DNA of 64,000 bases from Dromaius novaehollandiae (taxonomy: Eukaryota; Chordata; Aves; Casuariiformes; Dromaiidae), in the NCBI RefSeq assembly GCF_036370855.1, contig NC_088102.1, positions 35,873,835 through 35,937,834 of the forward strand, read 5' to 3'. This document shows, piece by piece, positions 15,901 through 30,900 of this stretch. Each line of letters begins with the position of its first letter. The first letter of the stretch is position 1. Position numbers and translations under genes: made by a program. The notes beneath the pieces are model-generated. The model was not told where the DNA came from. It was given only the letters and a program-made list of their open reading frames with translations, and made no database searches.

Positions 15901-18900
15901 TACTGTCAAGAGTGTAAAGGGTGCATCAAGTAGCTACACAGGCAACAATCTGACATTCCATACAGTTTCATTAGTGTTCTATGTAAGTTCATTTCTGTAT
16001 AACAAAGGGTAATTATTTAGGCAGGAGAAAGAGGCATTATGCTAAAAGATGTTGACATAATTTACTAAAAAGCGAGCTTACAAATCCAGCACAGTTGTCG
16101 CAGAAAGTAGGCCTTAAATAAGTGGTCTCTTGGAAGTTGTGAGCAAAGCCAAGTCCTAATTTGGAGTAGATTGAGCTAGCCCTCATAAAGTATGCTGTTA
16201 TCTCATCCCTGCTAATCAGACCTTCCCTGCAAATAAACAAGAAAAGTTGTTTATGAGGTATCCACTCTTTAAAGTATAAGGTGAATTAAACATACCTTTC
16301 TTTCACAATCTATAATGGCCATACTTTCACTGGCCAAAAACTACAGCGATGGCAGTAATATTGTCATCTGCTCCAACAGTCTACAGAAGTTTATCTACAA
16401 ATTAAAATGCGTCTTGCAAGGATAAATAAAGTATCTGCATATGAGATGCAACCTCAAAACTACTTCGTAGCACTGAGTCAAACTGTAGTTTTTCCTGAAT
16501 TTGGGTACTAACCCTCTGAGGGCAAGGAAACCTCTATATAATCACTGTTTTATTTTTCCATAATTTAACATATTAATAAAAGTGTTCTTAATCTGGCCAA
16601 AATATACATTTGACAATTCTCTGTACATACTTTGGAGAAATAGGTTCATCTTAGGGAAGTTTTTCAGTAGTATATACTGAATATTGTTTAAAAAAATTTC
16701 TTTTCCTATTAACTCTGTTTTTCCTTATACGTCTGCCTGGTAAACAGTGCTGTAAGCACATGAAGATGTCATTCACAACATGCTTGGAAGTGGAAATATA
16801 ACTGACAAAGACATGTTCTATTCCTGGGAGAACAGAGGATGATTTTACTACCCTGATGATAGAAATAATAATAAATAACAATAATAAAAAGCGCACACCA
16901 CCATACACAGATGCTACGAAGTTCATACGCAGAATTGGGTTAAAAAGGTTTGTAGGCACTTACCAGTCCTTATCCATTACACAAAATGAGAATGGAAAGC
17001 TGGCTGCAATCTTTTCAAATTCTTCCTGAGAAATGTATCCATCCTGATCATGGTCATAATTTTTGAAGACAGACTGCATAAGACACAATAGAATAGTTTA
17101 GAGTGAGAGTGGAAACTACTGAATAACTTTAAAAGTTCTCCACAATACTTAGAGGTTCCCTCTCCCACTTTCTCTCAGTATTTATTTAACGGTGCAGCAA
17201 TCTTTCTAACGGCTTTCTTTGCTTGAGTCTAAAGAAACATTATCATTTCTTGATTTGTAGCAAAATGCAGGTAAGTCAACATCAGCCAGTCTAAATGCTT
17301 CACTGCACAATGTCAGCTCTTATTTAGCTTCTCTCCAAGATCATCATGACAGCCTTACATATACAATTACACTAACGTTCTCAATTAATGCTCTCAGTGA
17401 TGACCTGTATAGCCAAATCAGTGTAGCTTCCTGGCTTATTTCATCAGGTCACTGTTACATCAAAAGTAGTTAAATGAGAGAGTGGTTGTGTTGACACTTA
17501 CTTCTACATGTGGAGTGACATTACTGATTGTCATAGGCCCTAAGGCAAGGAACATATATAGCCCTAATTTAGAAATACACTCCAAAACACTATCAAAGGA
17601 TAACAAGCAATATTAGATGTTCTTAGAAGGAAAACAGCTGAAGCACGGATGTAAAGACAAAGTCTCTACCTCCCCCTTCCTCTTTCTGTTTTAAAATCAA
17701 ATCACCTGAACTTATCTAACAGTTCCTGGTAAAGCCAATGACGCGAAAGAGATAGAAAAAGCAATGGCTGCTAGTAACAAAACCACTGAGAGGCCTACTT
17801 TCAGGCTTCACCAGTAACACAATGCTGGCCTCCCAGATAGAGAGGGGTCCCTGGCTCCTTGGAAGAATGACTCTGGAAGCATACAAATCAGCATTCACAC
17901 TGGCTGCTATTGTCATTTGAAGCTAGGCAGAAATATGTGTGAGGACACAAGCACACAACTCAGCACAACTCTGAATATGTCCAATATTCTTTCCCTACTT
18001 TCCTATGCTTCGTACCTAGAGATCAAGGCTACAGCTGACATGTGAGGTAACTAGGCCAACCATACTTACATCCACCATTCTCTGAACATGCTTGCTGATG
18101 GTTTTTGGATCAGGTTTTGGGGATACCCCTGAGGCCCAGTCTGCAACTACTGGTGGTTTGGAAGGTGTCAAAGGCTGAAATAAATAATAATAGAACTTCA
18201 TTAGTACCACATGTAAATATTTTCAGTTTTATGCTTCTTTCATTTGTGACAATAGACAGTGACACAGGATTGCAGAAATTGCTTGTCTCGTCCAGCATCA
18301 TACCTTTGGTAAATATCATACTTGGTACTTCAGAGGAAGCTTTTCCTTTAAGTGTCCAAAACAGTGATCTTTTCTTACATAATTACAGTTCACTGACAGC
18401 CCTGTAAATTCCTTTTTTTGTTGTTATTTTCCACCCCCCTTTTTAAAAAACAAAACAAAAAAACAAATCAAAAAAACCCTACATCTCCTCCACCACCATG
18501 TGTTCATCCACTTTTTTTTCCTGAATTGCCTCTGGCACCATGTCATATTATTCTTATCATGGATTATTATTACTGTCCTTGGATCATTATCACTGTCTTT
18601 TCCATATTTATTAAAGGGGGGGGGCAATATAACATTAATGGGTTTGATTATTTGAATCACATAAGAATTCTTAATTTAAAAGAATCAATATTGATTATGA
18701 AGAATGAGCTTGATGTCTGGCTTGTGTAAATACAAATGGATTTATGTTCACATTATAAAAGCTGACATGATGTCAAATCTCACATATACTCTAGCTTAGG
18801 TTTCATCATCAACCAAGCAATTTATGTTTTAACAGACTTTGCTCAGTCTGTAAAGCTTAGACGTTTTCAGTTTAGTATAAATCAAATAAAATGAACGCAA

Positions 18901-21900
18901 GGGATACAAGTTACATTGCTCATCAAAAATCTTTCTGCTAAGAATCCGGAAAGGCCCTTACTGCAGCTCGGTGACTTCTTGGCTCTCGCGCGTATGAAAG
19001 CTCATAGATTTCATCTTCTGTATAATAAAGATCAAGGGACAGCTGAAAACAAACACAACATTAGCTTAACCCCCAAACAGTCACTGCTACTTGATTTATT
19101 TGTTCCTCGCACATATTAATATTTTTTGGTGGATTAATTATTAATTTAGCCTACAACACAGAAAAAAAAAGCACTTGAGCGGCACAGGTATTGATAGTGA
19201 CTTGAAATGGGTGTACTTCTAAATTCTAGTCTATTGTGGCCATTATCTGGAAATCTGTAACATTATACAGCTACAATCATTAACACAGCAAGTAACTGTA
19301 GGCATTTAACTAGCAGTCTGTTAATAAGTAATGTGAGACAAACATTGCTCCCATGATATTAAAGTGTTCCATTGTACAACTAAGCACGGAAGCACAATTC
19401 CGATGAAACCATCCATCAACTTTAACTCTCAGAAAACTTCTGTTTAACCATCTCATATTTATCCAATCCAGTTGTGGCCATATTGAACCAAGAGGCATAT
19501 GATAAGGATAAAAGATGGTCTTATATTTAGTGGGAACCTTAAGCTGCTAACAGCAATTATATTAAGAAACAATCATTACACCTGGATAAATAAAGGAATT
19601 TGAGAAAACCAGCAAATTTGCCCATTACATCTTTGCTTATGCATATGTCTTGGCAAACAGTATAGCAAATAATTTACTGACAGGAAACAAACTTCAAACA
19701 AAGATTGAAGAATGGTAACATGACACTTGTTGCATATTTATATGAAAATATTCACACTAGAAACTTGATTGAATAAAGTTTACAAATGCCACAAGTAAAC
19801 GTGTTACAAGTCTCATTCTATGGCAAGTCTGAAGATATAAACTTGTTACAGAGGGAATATTTTAGAATTAGTTCTGAGATATCCCAGTGTGTCACTCAAG
19901 GTGGTGACATTCATATACATAAAGAAAGAAATGAAAATACGCTATTTAATCCAAATGACACAACCGAATAACATGACTAATTTCAGATATGCAACAAACT
20001 TCTTGTGAATAACTGAAAGAATTATTGTTGTAGTCATAATAACGAATCATCTTATATTCTTGGGGGAAATCTTAAAAGTAGTTTCTGATACTCAAAAACC
20101 CAAAGAGCCCATGTGTTAAATAAGACACTTCTATGAATTATTCAGTCACATATGTAATTACTAATAAGTCTTCAAACTGATTTGCCTGCTGATACGAAAG
20201 CATGCAACTAAAAGAAACAGAAGAAGGAGAAAAGCTGTTGGAAAATCAAGGAAGGGAACAGGGAAATTCTGTGCCCTGGAACATTAGCAAATGAAAAGCT
20301 CCTATTTTGAAATTAAGTATTTATTTTAATCTATATTTTGTCATATATACCTGCATGAAATTGTGGCCAAAGTTCTAAATATTCATAAACAGGCACTTTT
20401 ATAAGACATCATTGAAAAAAATTTAGGGAATTATAATAATTTGGGACAAAGCATTTAAAACACGTTGCAGGAAGAAATTCACCACTTTATCTGAATAGCC
20501 CATTTCAGGCCTTGGGCTTGCGTGCTTAAATTCATACACGAGTGCTCTCGGAAAGAGCAAGTAAAAATATTCATGTGCTTCAAGTTATTTATTAGTTCTT
20601 TGCAGAAACAGAGCCTGTAATCAGAAAGTGAAACTGCCCTATCTAGCTTTTTCAGTCTGAGGTACTTGTTAAGGCCAACGCAACAGTGAGAAACAAGATA
20701 AGCAAATTTACCGTTTTAATAAAAAGTAGTATTTTAACTTACTAGGAGTAGCTACCGCTATTGTTGCGACTTACGTGCTAGGTAGTATTAATTTTATGTT
20801 AATAATAGAGCACTAGGTAGATATTACTGTAAACATAAAAATTAGTTAAATATAGTGTATTTTTTGTATTACATCAGATAGCTAGAAATGGATATGTTTA
20901 ACCCAACACATCCTGAGAAACTGAAGTCTTCTGTGAAGCTTTTTATGTTCAACATGAGGTAGCCTTGTATGCAGTCTTCTGTCTTCAAGGTGTACTTCAT
21001 CTAAGTAGGCATTTCACCTTTCTCCCTATTTAGGCTTAAACAGCAGATAATTCTTTCTTAGGGAAAATACAGAAAGAATGTTTGCTACTGTAGTGAAGCA
21101 GGAATAAGTGTTTCCTTCACTTTTTATAGAAATAATTGGAAGCATACTGATGAACAGACACCTCTGTCCTTGTTGCCAAGTAAAATCAGTATAACTAACT
21201 TTCTCCTACTGCTGTCCGTTTCCTTTAAAAAAAATCTTAAGACATTATGCATTTAGAATTAATGGCATTGTCTACTTGAGAGGTACACAAAAATCATTTA
21301 AAGAATTGGAGTATTTCTCTCATCTAACAGACTTACTGTAAGCAAATGAACAAGGTCCATATTAGCCTCCAGAGGAAGAGGCATTTCCTGCAGTTGTATC
21401 AGCTCATTTATGTGGTTATATAGAGAGTAAAGTTTGTATATGTTAATTTTTTTGTCCTCCAAGTAGTCTGGCATGGCCTCATAAAGTGATATCAGGTCTT
21501 TCAGGTGGACACCAAGGATTGGAATCTTAAAGCTAGTACACTCATTATAGGCACGTCGATAACTGTCATAGTTTCTGTAAGATGAAAGCAGTTCTGTCAT
21601 TTCATTGAACACCTAAGAATAAAACAAAAGAGCAAAATTAGTTACACTCTTTCTTTCCTGTCTTATCGTACAAGAATTTCTCATTTTATTGTTAAGAGGT
21701 TTATTCCCAATGATTCTCAAAATAGATTAACAATTTTTTTAATTTAAATCCTTAGGGTTCAGATGAAATCTTGGTAATCACATCACTTAATTTTACTGTC
21801 TAGCTTAGGTGCCTAATCTGAAATGCCTGTTTTCCTAGATTCCCTATTTAGTCAATGAAAAGAGAGGGTACCCTCTCAAATAAGGCGGATGTGTTTGCTG

Positions 21901-24900
21901 ATGCATTTGAGAGAAAATTCATAAGTTATCAGTCACGTCCTGACCTCGTAAAAGTAATCATCTTCAACTTAAAACATGAATTGTGCTTCTCTGGCTTCTT
22001 GGTCATCAGCTGGAATTGCCACCTAAAAGTCCTCTTGGCAGGAAAAACCTTATGTTGTGTCATGGTCCCATGACAGCACAATCAGAACTAGTGCCATATC
22101 TGTGCTTTTAAGGCAACTTTCTTTTCCCTTGGAAAAGAAGGAAGAAACTATACTGGACTGGTTATAAAGGCCAAATGAATCTTCAGTCTAGCAATATAGA
22201 TATTTCTCTTTTTTAAAACTATACAGCCACAAAGCTGACTTTTAATACAGAAGTCAGTCCACCAACGTTTTCAAGTGGAAGTACCTAAGTAACCCTTTAA
22301 GTATCCCTTCCTTTTTTAAGCTTCACAAACCAGTATTTTCAGTTAAACTTTAAACGTATGTTCTCAAATAAGCAATTCCCGACATTCTACCTGCTTTCTA
22401 TTAACACTTGTTTACAATTTCTTGATGCAAAAAGTTATTCAAATGATGGACATATATGTAGTCCATGCCTTGCAAGGATAAAATTTGAAAGTTAAGCTGC
22501 TTCTAAAATAAGCTTGCTAAACTGGTTTTATAGATCTTGAGAGCTGCAACTGTAGCAACGGTAAGTCAGTAAATTAGAATATAATATTGAGAACACTTTA
22601 CACAAGAAAAATGTGTATTTCTAATCATCGTCAAGAGCAAGTCAAATGATAGGAAAAAACTGAGTAATAAAGGGAGGTCATAATTCTGGTTCATACTCCA
22701 AGTCTGCACTGTCCATCAAAGCTGTTTAAACATACTATGATCCAAACAAGTTCTACAGACACCTAAATGAAATAGGCCCCCAGTAAGATTAATTAATTCC
22801 TGGCCCAAAATATGATTCACTAATAAAGTACATTAGTTTCCTAGGAATGAGTGATCAAAGTCATTTCATTGCTAAAAATATGCTTTTCTTCACAGTTTTA
22901 ATAGCAGGAATCTCAGCAAAAAATATATGCAGATGTCTGTGCTAGCATTTCACAGACAGGAGGTGGTCAGTGCTGTTATAGATGACATGAGTTTTGTTCT
23001 CAAATTCTCTAGGATCCAATTATCTGCTTTAGTGTTTTAATACTATCATGTACTATTTCATGTAAATGAAAATGTAGCTTGTCATATCTGGGTATTAAAA
23101 AGGTAACTTTAGGGAAGCTATACAAATATTGAAGAAAAGAGGGGGTGTACGTGTAAGAGTAATGGGTTGCAGAGATAAAATGACAAAGAATCCAAACACA
23201 ACAGATGAGAAAGGCTCCCTTTCTCTCTAACTTACCTAACGAAATAAGCTTGTTTTTTACATACAAATAAGATAACATTTAATTTCTTTTCCTTTTTTCA
23301 GTTGCAAAACTTTGAAAAGCAATACCAACCTTAATTACATCATGAGGAACATAAGAGCTCGTTTCCTTGAGTCTGGAAATGGAACTGTGACAGAGACCTC
23401 CTATCACTGCCATTAACGTATTGAAATTCTGCAACTGGTGGAGTTTCTGTGTTGACATACAAACAACAAGTATTTATTATTTAAAAGTTCAAGTTGCTCA
23501 ATAGGTACATCAAATTTTACGTTTTCTTTATTATTCAGGTTCAAAGTTTTACAAGTTTTATTCCACAATCCATTTGATTTCACTAATTTTGATAATGAAA
23601 TTATCAAGTCTTCAAAGGACTCCCCAGTACTTCCTCTTCTTCCCACTGTCTATTACAACATGCAAATACTGCCTATTATCTTGGTTATTACTGCAGTTGA
23701 ATTAGTATGTGAACAAAGAATTGTGCTAGGAACACGGTTTGGCTTCTGTCCAGTAAGGGATATCTGGTGGAAAAACTTCTACTTACGGCCAAACGCATGT
23801 TAGTGGTTCATGCTTTAGAAAAGAGGTAGGCAATTACAGCTGTGGAAATCTCACTAATTGATTCAAAAGCAATTCTATTTTTTGGTGAAAATGGGTCTTT
23901 AGAATGGATATCATGAGAAAGTCATGGTGCCATTGAAGATACTGCAATATGTGAATACTTGGTAGGAAACCACAGCATACATAAATACATGTGCTATACG
24001 TATGAAACTATACATAAATACATATGCTTAATGTATGCCAACTCCCCTCTCATAGCTGGGACAACAGTAATTGTGAGGGAAGAGCAATGAAACAGCTGTT
24101 TCGGAGAAAGATAAAATAAACACCAAGCATGTCAAAATTAAACTGACCTGTGCAACATGAATGAATTTGATGAACACTTCAGCCCGGAGCTGTGGTGTTG
24201 GTCTGCTGAGAACCATCAGCTGTACCCACTGTGAGATACCATTGCAAAGAGCAATTGACCTTTCCATTGTTGGATTCTCCTTCACACAGCTATTCACAAT
24301 GTAGTTCTGATAATCTGAGAACTTAAAGTATAAATGAAAATTCATCTTCGGTTTCATATACCTCATGATATGCATGCAGATAGAGGTCTGCTTTTCAAAT
24401 GTAATACCATGGCATAAGATACCTCAAATATACATCAGAGTGAAATCTCCTTTGTCAAAGCTTTGCTCTGCTCAGAGCAGCACTAATGGAATTAGCTGAA
24501 AGCATCTTTTCTCCATAATTTGTATCACATTGTTTGCATCAAGTACATTACATTTATGAACAAATATTTGGCATTTCTCTGCTTACAGAGTCTCCAATAT
24601 CTTTGACGGTTCTTTGAAGACAGAAAAACTTACATGTATACTATGTTTGTTTTGCTTTATTAAGAGAGTTCTAAATTTAGACAGGGTAAACATATTTTAA
24701 AGAGAGTACCTCCCATTGCCAAAGGCTTTCAGAAGTGGCTTAACTAGTTTCTTTAGAACTGTTGGCACGCCCTGTGTATTCATAGGGTGAAGTTATAGGC
24801 AGAAATCTGTCCATAAAAAAAAAAAAAAAAAAAACAGCTTGCTTAGGAAGGACATGCTCCAGCTTCCCTGACTGTAGGCATGAAGCAGTCTATCCTGGTC

Positions 24901-27900
24901 ACCCTGACTCTGTCTACAGTCCTTGAATAGCAAGCACCTCTAGAGGATGAATTAATGGAGGCTAAAATTAACAGCAGCGAATGCATTCTGGAGACGCTCA
25001 TCCCCTTCATTAAATACAAAAGCAGACTAGACAACTCATCACTAGATACTCAGTGTTTAGAGGATTACAGATTGGGGTGAATTCTATCCCAAGCAAAGAA
25101 ATATGCAGTGAGAATATCCAGCAACTATCACAGTAGCTAGAGGTTAGCTCCTATGCCCTTTAATTCAAAGGGGCAAAAAGAACAGCCATCTTTATTCATG
25201 TTACAGGAGAGAGCGCAAAACAATGACTTGGAGGAAGGGTATTTTGCAGATGCTTTTCATGATAACCATTCCAAGAAAAGGGGTTCATGCCAACCTTTTA
25301 CAAGAAGTTCTGGCTTCAGAAGCTTTATTTATGTTATCTCAGAGAAGATGAGAGATATTGCACCTACTCTGTATAGAACAACTAGCAGACTGAAGGAAAG
25401 GGTGAGTGTGCAGGTTACAGGAGCCAGCCTAGGCCTCTGTGGCACAGTTAGGAAACAAGGATAGGGACACAAATACGAGTAACTCGGAAGAGTCAATGAA
25501 ACTTTGGGTCTTATATTCAAGGAGCCTCAGCTCTTATAAACCATAGGTTGAGCAAATTGGGGTCTCTCCTCCCAACCTCAGTGCCTCCACAGATTCATTA
25601 GATCTAGGTTTCTACAGGGAAGGTTAAAACTGAATTTACAGTGTAATCTAATAACTAGTGATAATTTAAGAAAGTTAAATCTTCAATTTACGTATCTAGG
25701 GCACGCTGATTTAACTTACAGCAAAAAAGAAAAAGCAGCAAGTCCAATTAGATGAATATAAAACTGATGTAAACCCATTAAGAATGAGGTTTACAGATGC
25801 TTTAATATTTTTAGTACAGTTTGTGAGATTCTCTTATTTAACCAGTGATCTAAAATTGTTCAGTGGACACCTGAATTTATAATCATCAGTGAAGAATAGT
25901 TATCTTTTTTTTTGAAGCAATTAAGATCAAGAGAACCATTTGTTTCTGTTGATAAAATGTTTATCCATTCTCTTATCTGTTAAGAAGAATACACAAGAAT
26001 TTGAATCATCCTTGAAGAAAGTATGACAAGGGATGTACGCACCCATTCTTTATTATGACCACCAATAGCATCATACAAAAAAATATTCATAGCCACAGAA
26101 GATGAATATTCCTTTTTTAAGGCCACAGGAATATGCTGGATTGCATGGATCCTTAAGGAAAGGTTGGAAATGGTAAAGCTGTTGTTTATTACTTGCTCGC
26201 TCTATCTCCGTTTTTAACTTTTTTTCCACCCATTTAATAAGAATTATTAACACTTTAAAAAACAAAGGTGACAGCAGACATCTCTGCATTCATCCCCTTA
26301 ATAAATTAAAATGGAAGAAATATTAACACTAATAAGTAGTGCTGTCTCTCAGATTACATAGTACTTATAGCTATTGTTTGAATTTTGAACTAAAGCCAGA
26401 TTTGGCTATATCTTGAAATTTAAGCAACTGTGCTATACAGACAGATAATTTTTCAGTATCTAACTACATAATTATTGTCTTCATAGCAGCTTCAGTATAA
26501 TTATGCATCAGTTCGATTAGTCTGTATTTTGTTCCCAGCAGCTCTCTCCTTGAGAAAGGATATTCCTTTTTTTAAATGCTGAACAAAATTATTTCTAACA
26601 TACTATTCAAAGTTTCGAAATAATTTTGGCACAAGAATTTATTAACAAGGTTAGCAGCAGATACGGTAAAGTAGTCTGGTATTTGATGGATGCAAGAGTG
26701 GTGTCAAAGTGACTAACTCAAGAGCCTCAATAGGAAAGCAGAATCCAGATTCTCATGAGAGATGTCTGGGCTCCCAACATTTTGTAGTTATATATTAAAA
26801 TGGTTTCCAAACACTAGCATACCTACAGTTATTACTCTGTGAACCACTCCCTGAATTTCTTTGCTGCAAGACACACGGTCTTGCGGAAGATTTTGCTATG
26901 TGCTGTATATGGTTAGGGAATTAAATATTCCTTTCTGACTTTGTAATGACTGACTTTATGAATAGTTATCCCAATGACTGATAACAGTCTCTCATTTGCA
27001 GCCCCTCTTCCAGTATATGCTGCCAAATAATATAATAATAATAAATAGTTAATAGCTAATAATAATAATAAATAGGATTCTGTGGCTTAGCATGTCATGA
27101 ACACATTCTGCAAAGAGTTAATGAATAGAACTATTTAGTAATAAAAGTATTTTCTGATCCAAGCTTTCAGTAAACTAATGTTTTAATTTAAATTTATAAA
27201 CAAAATGTACGCAGGGACCCATGTTCCACAGGTATGTAACTCTGACAAAACAGACTGTGACTGTGCCTCATACTTGTTAGGCTCATTAATCATTAATGAC
27301 TTCATGCCTGCAGAGAGCTTTGAAAATGTTCAGAGTTATATAAGCTTTAAGTATTATTACTGCCTACAGGTAGCAGTCTATGCTTGACTTTGGTTCTACA
27401 GCTCTTTGAATTTAACACAATACACGAAGAGTCATGTACCTTCAGCTCAAAATAAAGTACAACTATACAACTAAACGCACGACTGTGAAATTTTTTGCAA
27501 TCTGAGAGTTCCTTTCCTGCAAGACTTCATCTTCAGATTCTAGATTGTTATCTTTTACTTGCTCTCACTGTTATTATCACACTGACTTTGCCACTGTCTT
27601 AGATTTTGGTCTCTAGAGTTCACTCTTCTGTTTCATATGCGAACTGTACCAAGCTTGAATAGGAGTAATGCTGCAGCATATACGGATGTAAATGAGGCCA
27701 AGGTGCATAGGGAAGTTAGCATTTGATCAGATAAATGATGAAGCTGAGAAAACAAATCAAATGAAACAAAATAAAAATGAGATAACCCCAGGAGAATCGT
27801 TTGTGTGCTTGAAAGCTTGTCTAACAAAATATTTCACCTTGCATTACAAGTAAAATTTCAACATTTTCAAATGGCATATTTCAAGTGCTTTTCTATCCCA

Positions 27901-30900
27901 AATCTTTACTTTGTTAAGCACAACAAAAAATGGCAAGCAGAGTCCAGTGGACCTCTTACATACATAACATCCCTTGTACACTGCAAAGCAATGCAGTATT
28001 GCTTTCTACTGCCACAGGAAATTAGTATTATAGGAGATATCCCAAGTTTCCTTCATCCCATTTTACCCTGATTACTGAATTGAGTCAGAGGAGGCTGCTT
28101 ATTCCCCTGCACAATTATACCACTTGTTAAAATAAAAACAGATTATTTGGAAGAGGATCAAATTGTTTGCTCCTCTTCTTTCCAGCTGACTCTGCTCCAT
28201 CTCTGTTCTATAACTGCTTAAAAGGTTCACTGCCTGTGTATCTCCCTCTCAGATATGACTGCAGCAAAAAGGTATGCACCAAGAGTAAGTATCATTGGCT
28301 ATTTCAACACTAGCAAAACAAAGAGCCTGGATACAGAATCATGTAGCGGTATGTATCTGTCCATACATTTAATGGTTAGCATACTCCCTGATAAAATTTC
28401 AGCTCATGCCAACTAACACTCTCAACAGCAGCTGGTTATGGTGTGGGGGACAGCACAGACCATGGAGTGTTCCCAATATGCAGAATAGGTCAGCCCACTC
28501 TGTTCTGACAGACATGATAGTTTAGCCATTAGGACACGAGTTGAGCAGAGATTGTTCTGCTCAACCCCAGGGCCAGGTGACAGGCCTTCACGCGCTTCTT
28601 TTACCCACACCAGTCGATATATAGATAACAGTTTTTCCAGTTGATTTTGTAACTGGCCTTAATCTTTCCAAGTTTCCTCCACCACAATCATTTTGATAGT
28701 GTCTAATCACTTGCATTGCAGGGTTAATACGGTAATACCAGCCCTCTTCCATCTTTTCTATGGGCTTCCCACCTTTGTTTAAAAAAAATTAATAATTTGC
28801 TTACCGATATTCTTCTGAAAGACTTGAACTCAAGATAGGTAAGGTGGTCCGAGAGCTCCTCTGGCTCAAGGCGATCAAAAAGAAGGGAGACTTTCCGTTT
28901 CTTACTGGTGTTGGCCTTTACACGCTGTGTTAGCTTTCTAGACCAATCCCTGGAATTTCTTTCAGACAAATTTTAAAACAACCCTGAGTTATTTTCTGAA
29001 GAGCAAACTTTTCTCCCCGTAACAGAAAACGGTTACACTGTTATCATGCTTTACAGCAATAAAAAGTAAATTACTTGAATTTCTAAAGAGCAAGATCTTT
29101 TCACTCAATATGACAAAAATGATATTGTTGGTCTTTAAGTATTATTGTAATGTAGCATGAAAATACAGTACAACTATATTACTAATTAACATGAGATCAT
29201 ATACTGCACTCAGAATTGCTGTCCCTAATTTTCTGTCTCCACTGAATATACCCCAGTGCTCTTCCATTTAATAATTCTCAATAGATTTCATTGACCAGCC
29301 TCTGGATATGAGATGTTCCCCTATGCTATTTGTCTATGAAGTAACAAGATTGAATTGGTTTTGAAAAATCTAAATATCCTCTTTCGTAGCCAGATATGGA
29401 ATGTATGTCAAATTCTGCTCTGCTTTGCCTGTGCATTTCCAATCAAAGTGTGAATTTACACTGTTAGACAGTTCCGCAGAGCTATCTTACTCTTATTTAA
29501 AAAGGATGGCTCACTTCCCAATGGAGAACTATGTGAAGTATAGCTGTGGGATTTATTCATGCAGAATATGTCATCTCATAACTAAAAATCAAAGAAAATA
29601 ACATCAGGAGTTTGACAATGAAATAAACTCTACCCCCTCACTGACCTGTGGCTTTAAAAACGCAAAAATATTTTCTTTACCTCATGCATTACCTGATTAA
29701 AATGTATTCCCCCGTCTCATTGACTTCAAGTAATCTTTCAAAATCTTTCATTCTCTACAAGTTTTCTGAATTCCCTGCATAAAGTAAAATTTATCTAGCA
29801 TAGAGAATCAGTACAAGGTCTATATGACAGTTAAATCCAACCTAAGCCATTCTTAAAAGTCATTCTATTTCTTTACATAACAACAATTTCATCTGTACGG
29901 ATGTATAAATTCTTGGAAGGATGGATAACACAGGACTGTTATCCTGCAATAGACTAAAACTATCCTGCTATAGGACCATTATCCTGCCATGCTGGAGAGA
30001 GACTGTATTTGAATAAAGGAAATTTGATGGCAAAAGTTTGTTTTCCAAGCATATCGAGACTTTGACACTCACATTTGAGTTGTGTCGATTAGATGACAAT
30101 GTAACTCCTCACCATTAGCTTTTACCAGTTCTTGAAATTCCTCCATAGTTTTGGTTAGTTTGGAATCCATTTTGAACATAACCCAGAACTCTGTAATCCA
30201 ATACCTATTGCAAATTGAAAATATGGGGGGGGTGGCAATATATTCAATGTTAGTATATCCAGTTTTATATCATATCTAGACAACATACATATTTCTTTCC
30301 TCTTTATGAGCTTGTAGAATTTGGCCAAATTCTACAAGCCTTAACTATTTATGTAAAGCTTGAAATTATTTGGTCTGAAAATTAAGAAAGTCCACTATGA
30401 TGATAAGAATTTAATCTATTAACTGGAGAAAAAAAGTTACAAATTAAATATATAAATATATCTAATAATTTAAAGGTGATTGTTTCATCTACACATATAA
30501 AATATTTTCTAAGACTACACTTTTGTATTCTCGGCATTCAAATTGTTTCATTCGTATAAGTTTCAATTCCCCAGTGTGCCTTGTGACCCATGCATGTGAA
30601 AGTCTGGGCTTATTCCAAAAAAGGAAATGCACATTGTTAAGGACACCTACATGTATGAATTCTGCCTGCAAGCAAAAATGTTCTCAGATCACACACAACA
30701 CTAAGGCATTCTGATCTATCCAGTAACCTTGAAAAAACAAAATAATTGCCATAAAATAAATAAATAAATAAAAAATAAAAACACACCAACCACCCCTATT
30801 TTTGCTAACTATTCCCCATTTTATGTAAAGGAGATATATTATATGCTAATCTATTAGCACAGTCAAATCTACTTTTTCTCTCTCTTGTTTTCTGTAAACT

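Larger units (their letters stand above)
12808..18961 (-). other. RASGRP1: RASGRP1 introns 10-15 region
   Basis: Six introns of about 0.6-1.8 kb (12808-14612, 14760-15341, 15379-16081, 16227-16963, 17074-18069, 18175-18961) separate the small exons for the EF-hands and C1 domain. Apart from those exons I see only unique AT-rich sequence and a 9-base G run at 18616. Confidence 0.85.
23447..28804 (-). other. RASGRP1: RASGRP1 introns 6 and 7
   Basis: Intron 7 is 23447-24147 and intron 6 is 24322-28804. Intron 6 has a 20-base A run (24815-24834) and a TAA-rich stretch near 27030-27072. No other gene is recognised. Confidence 0.82.
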
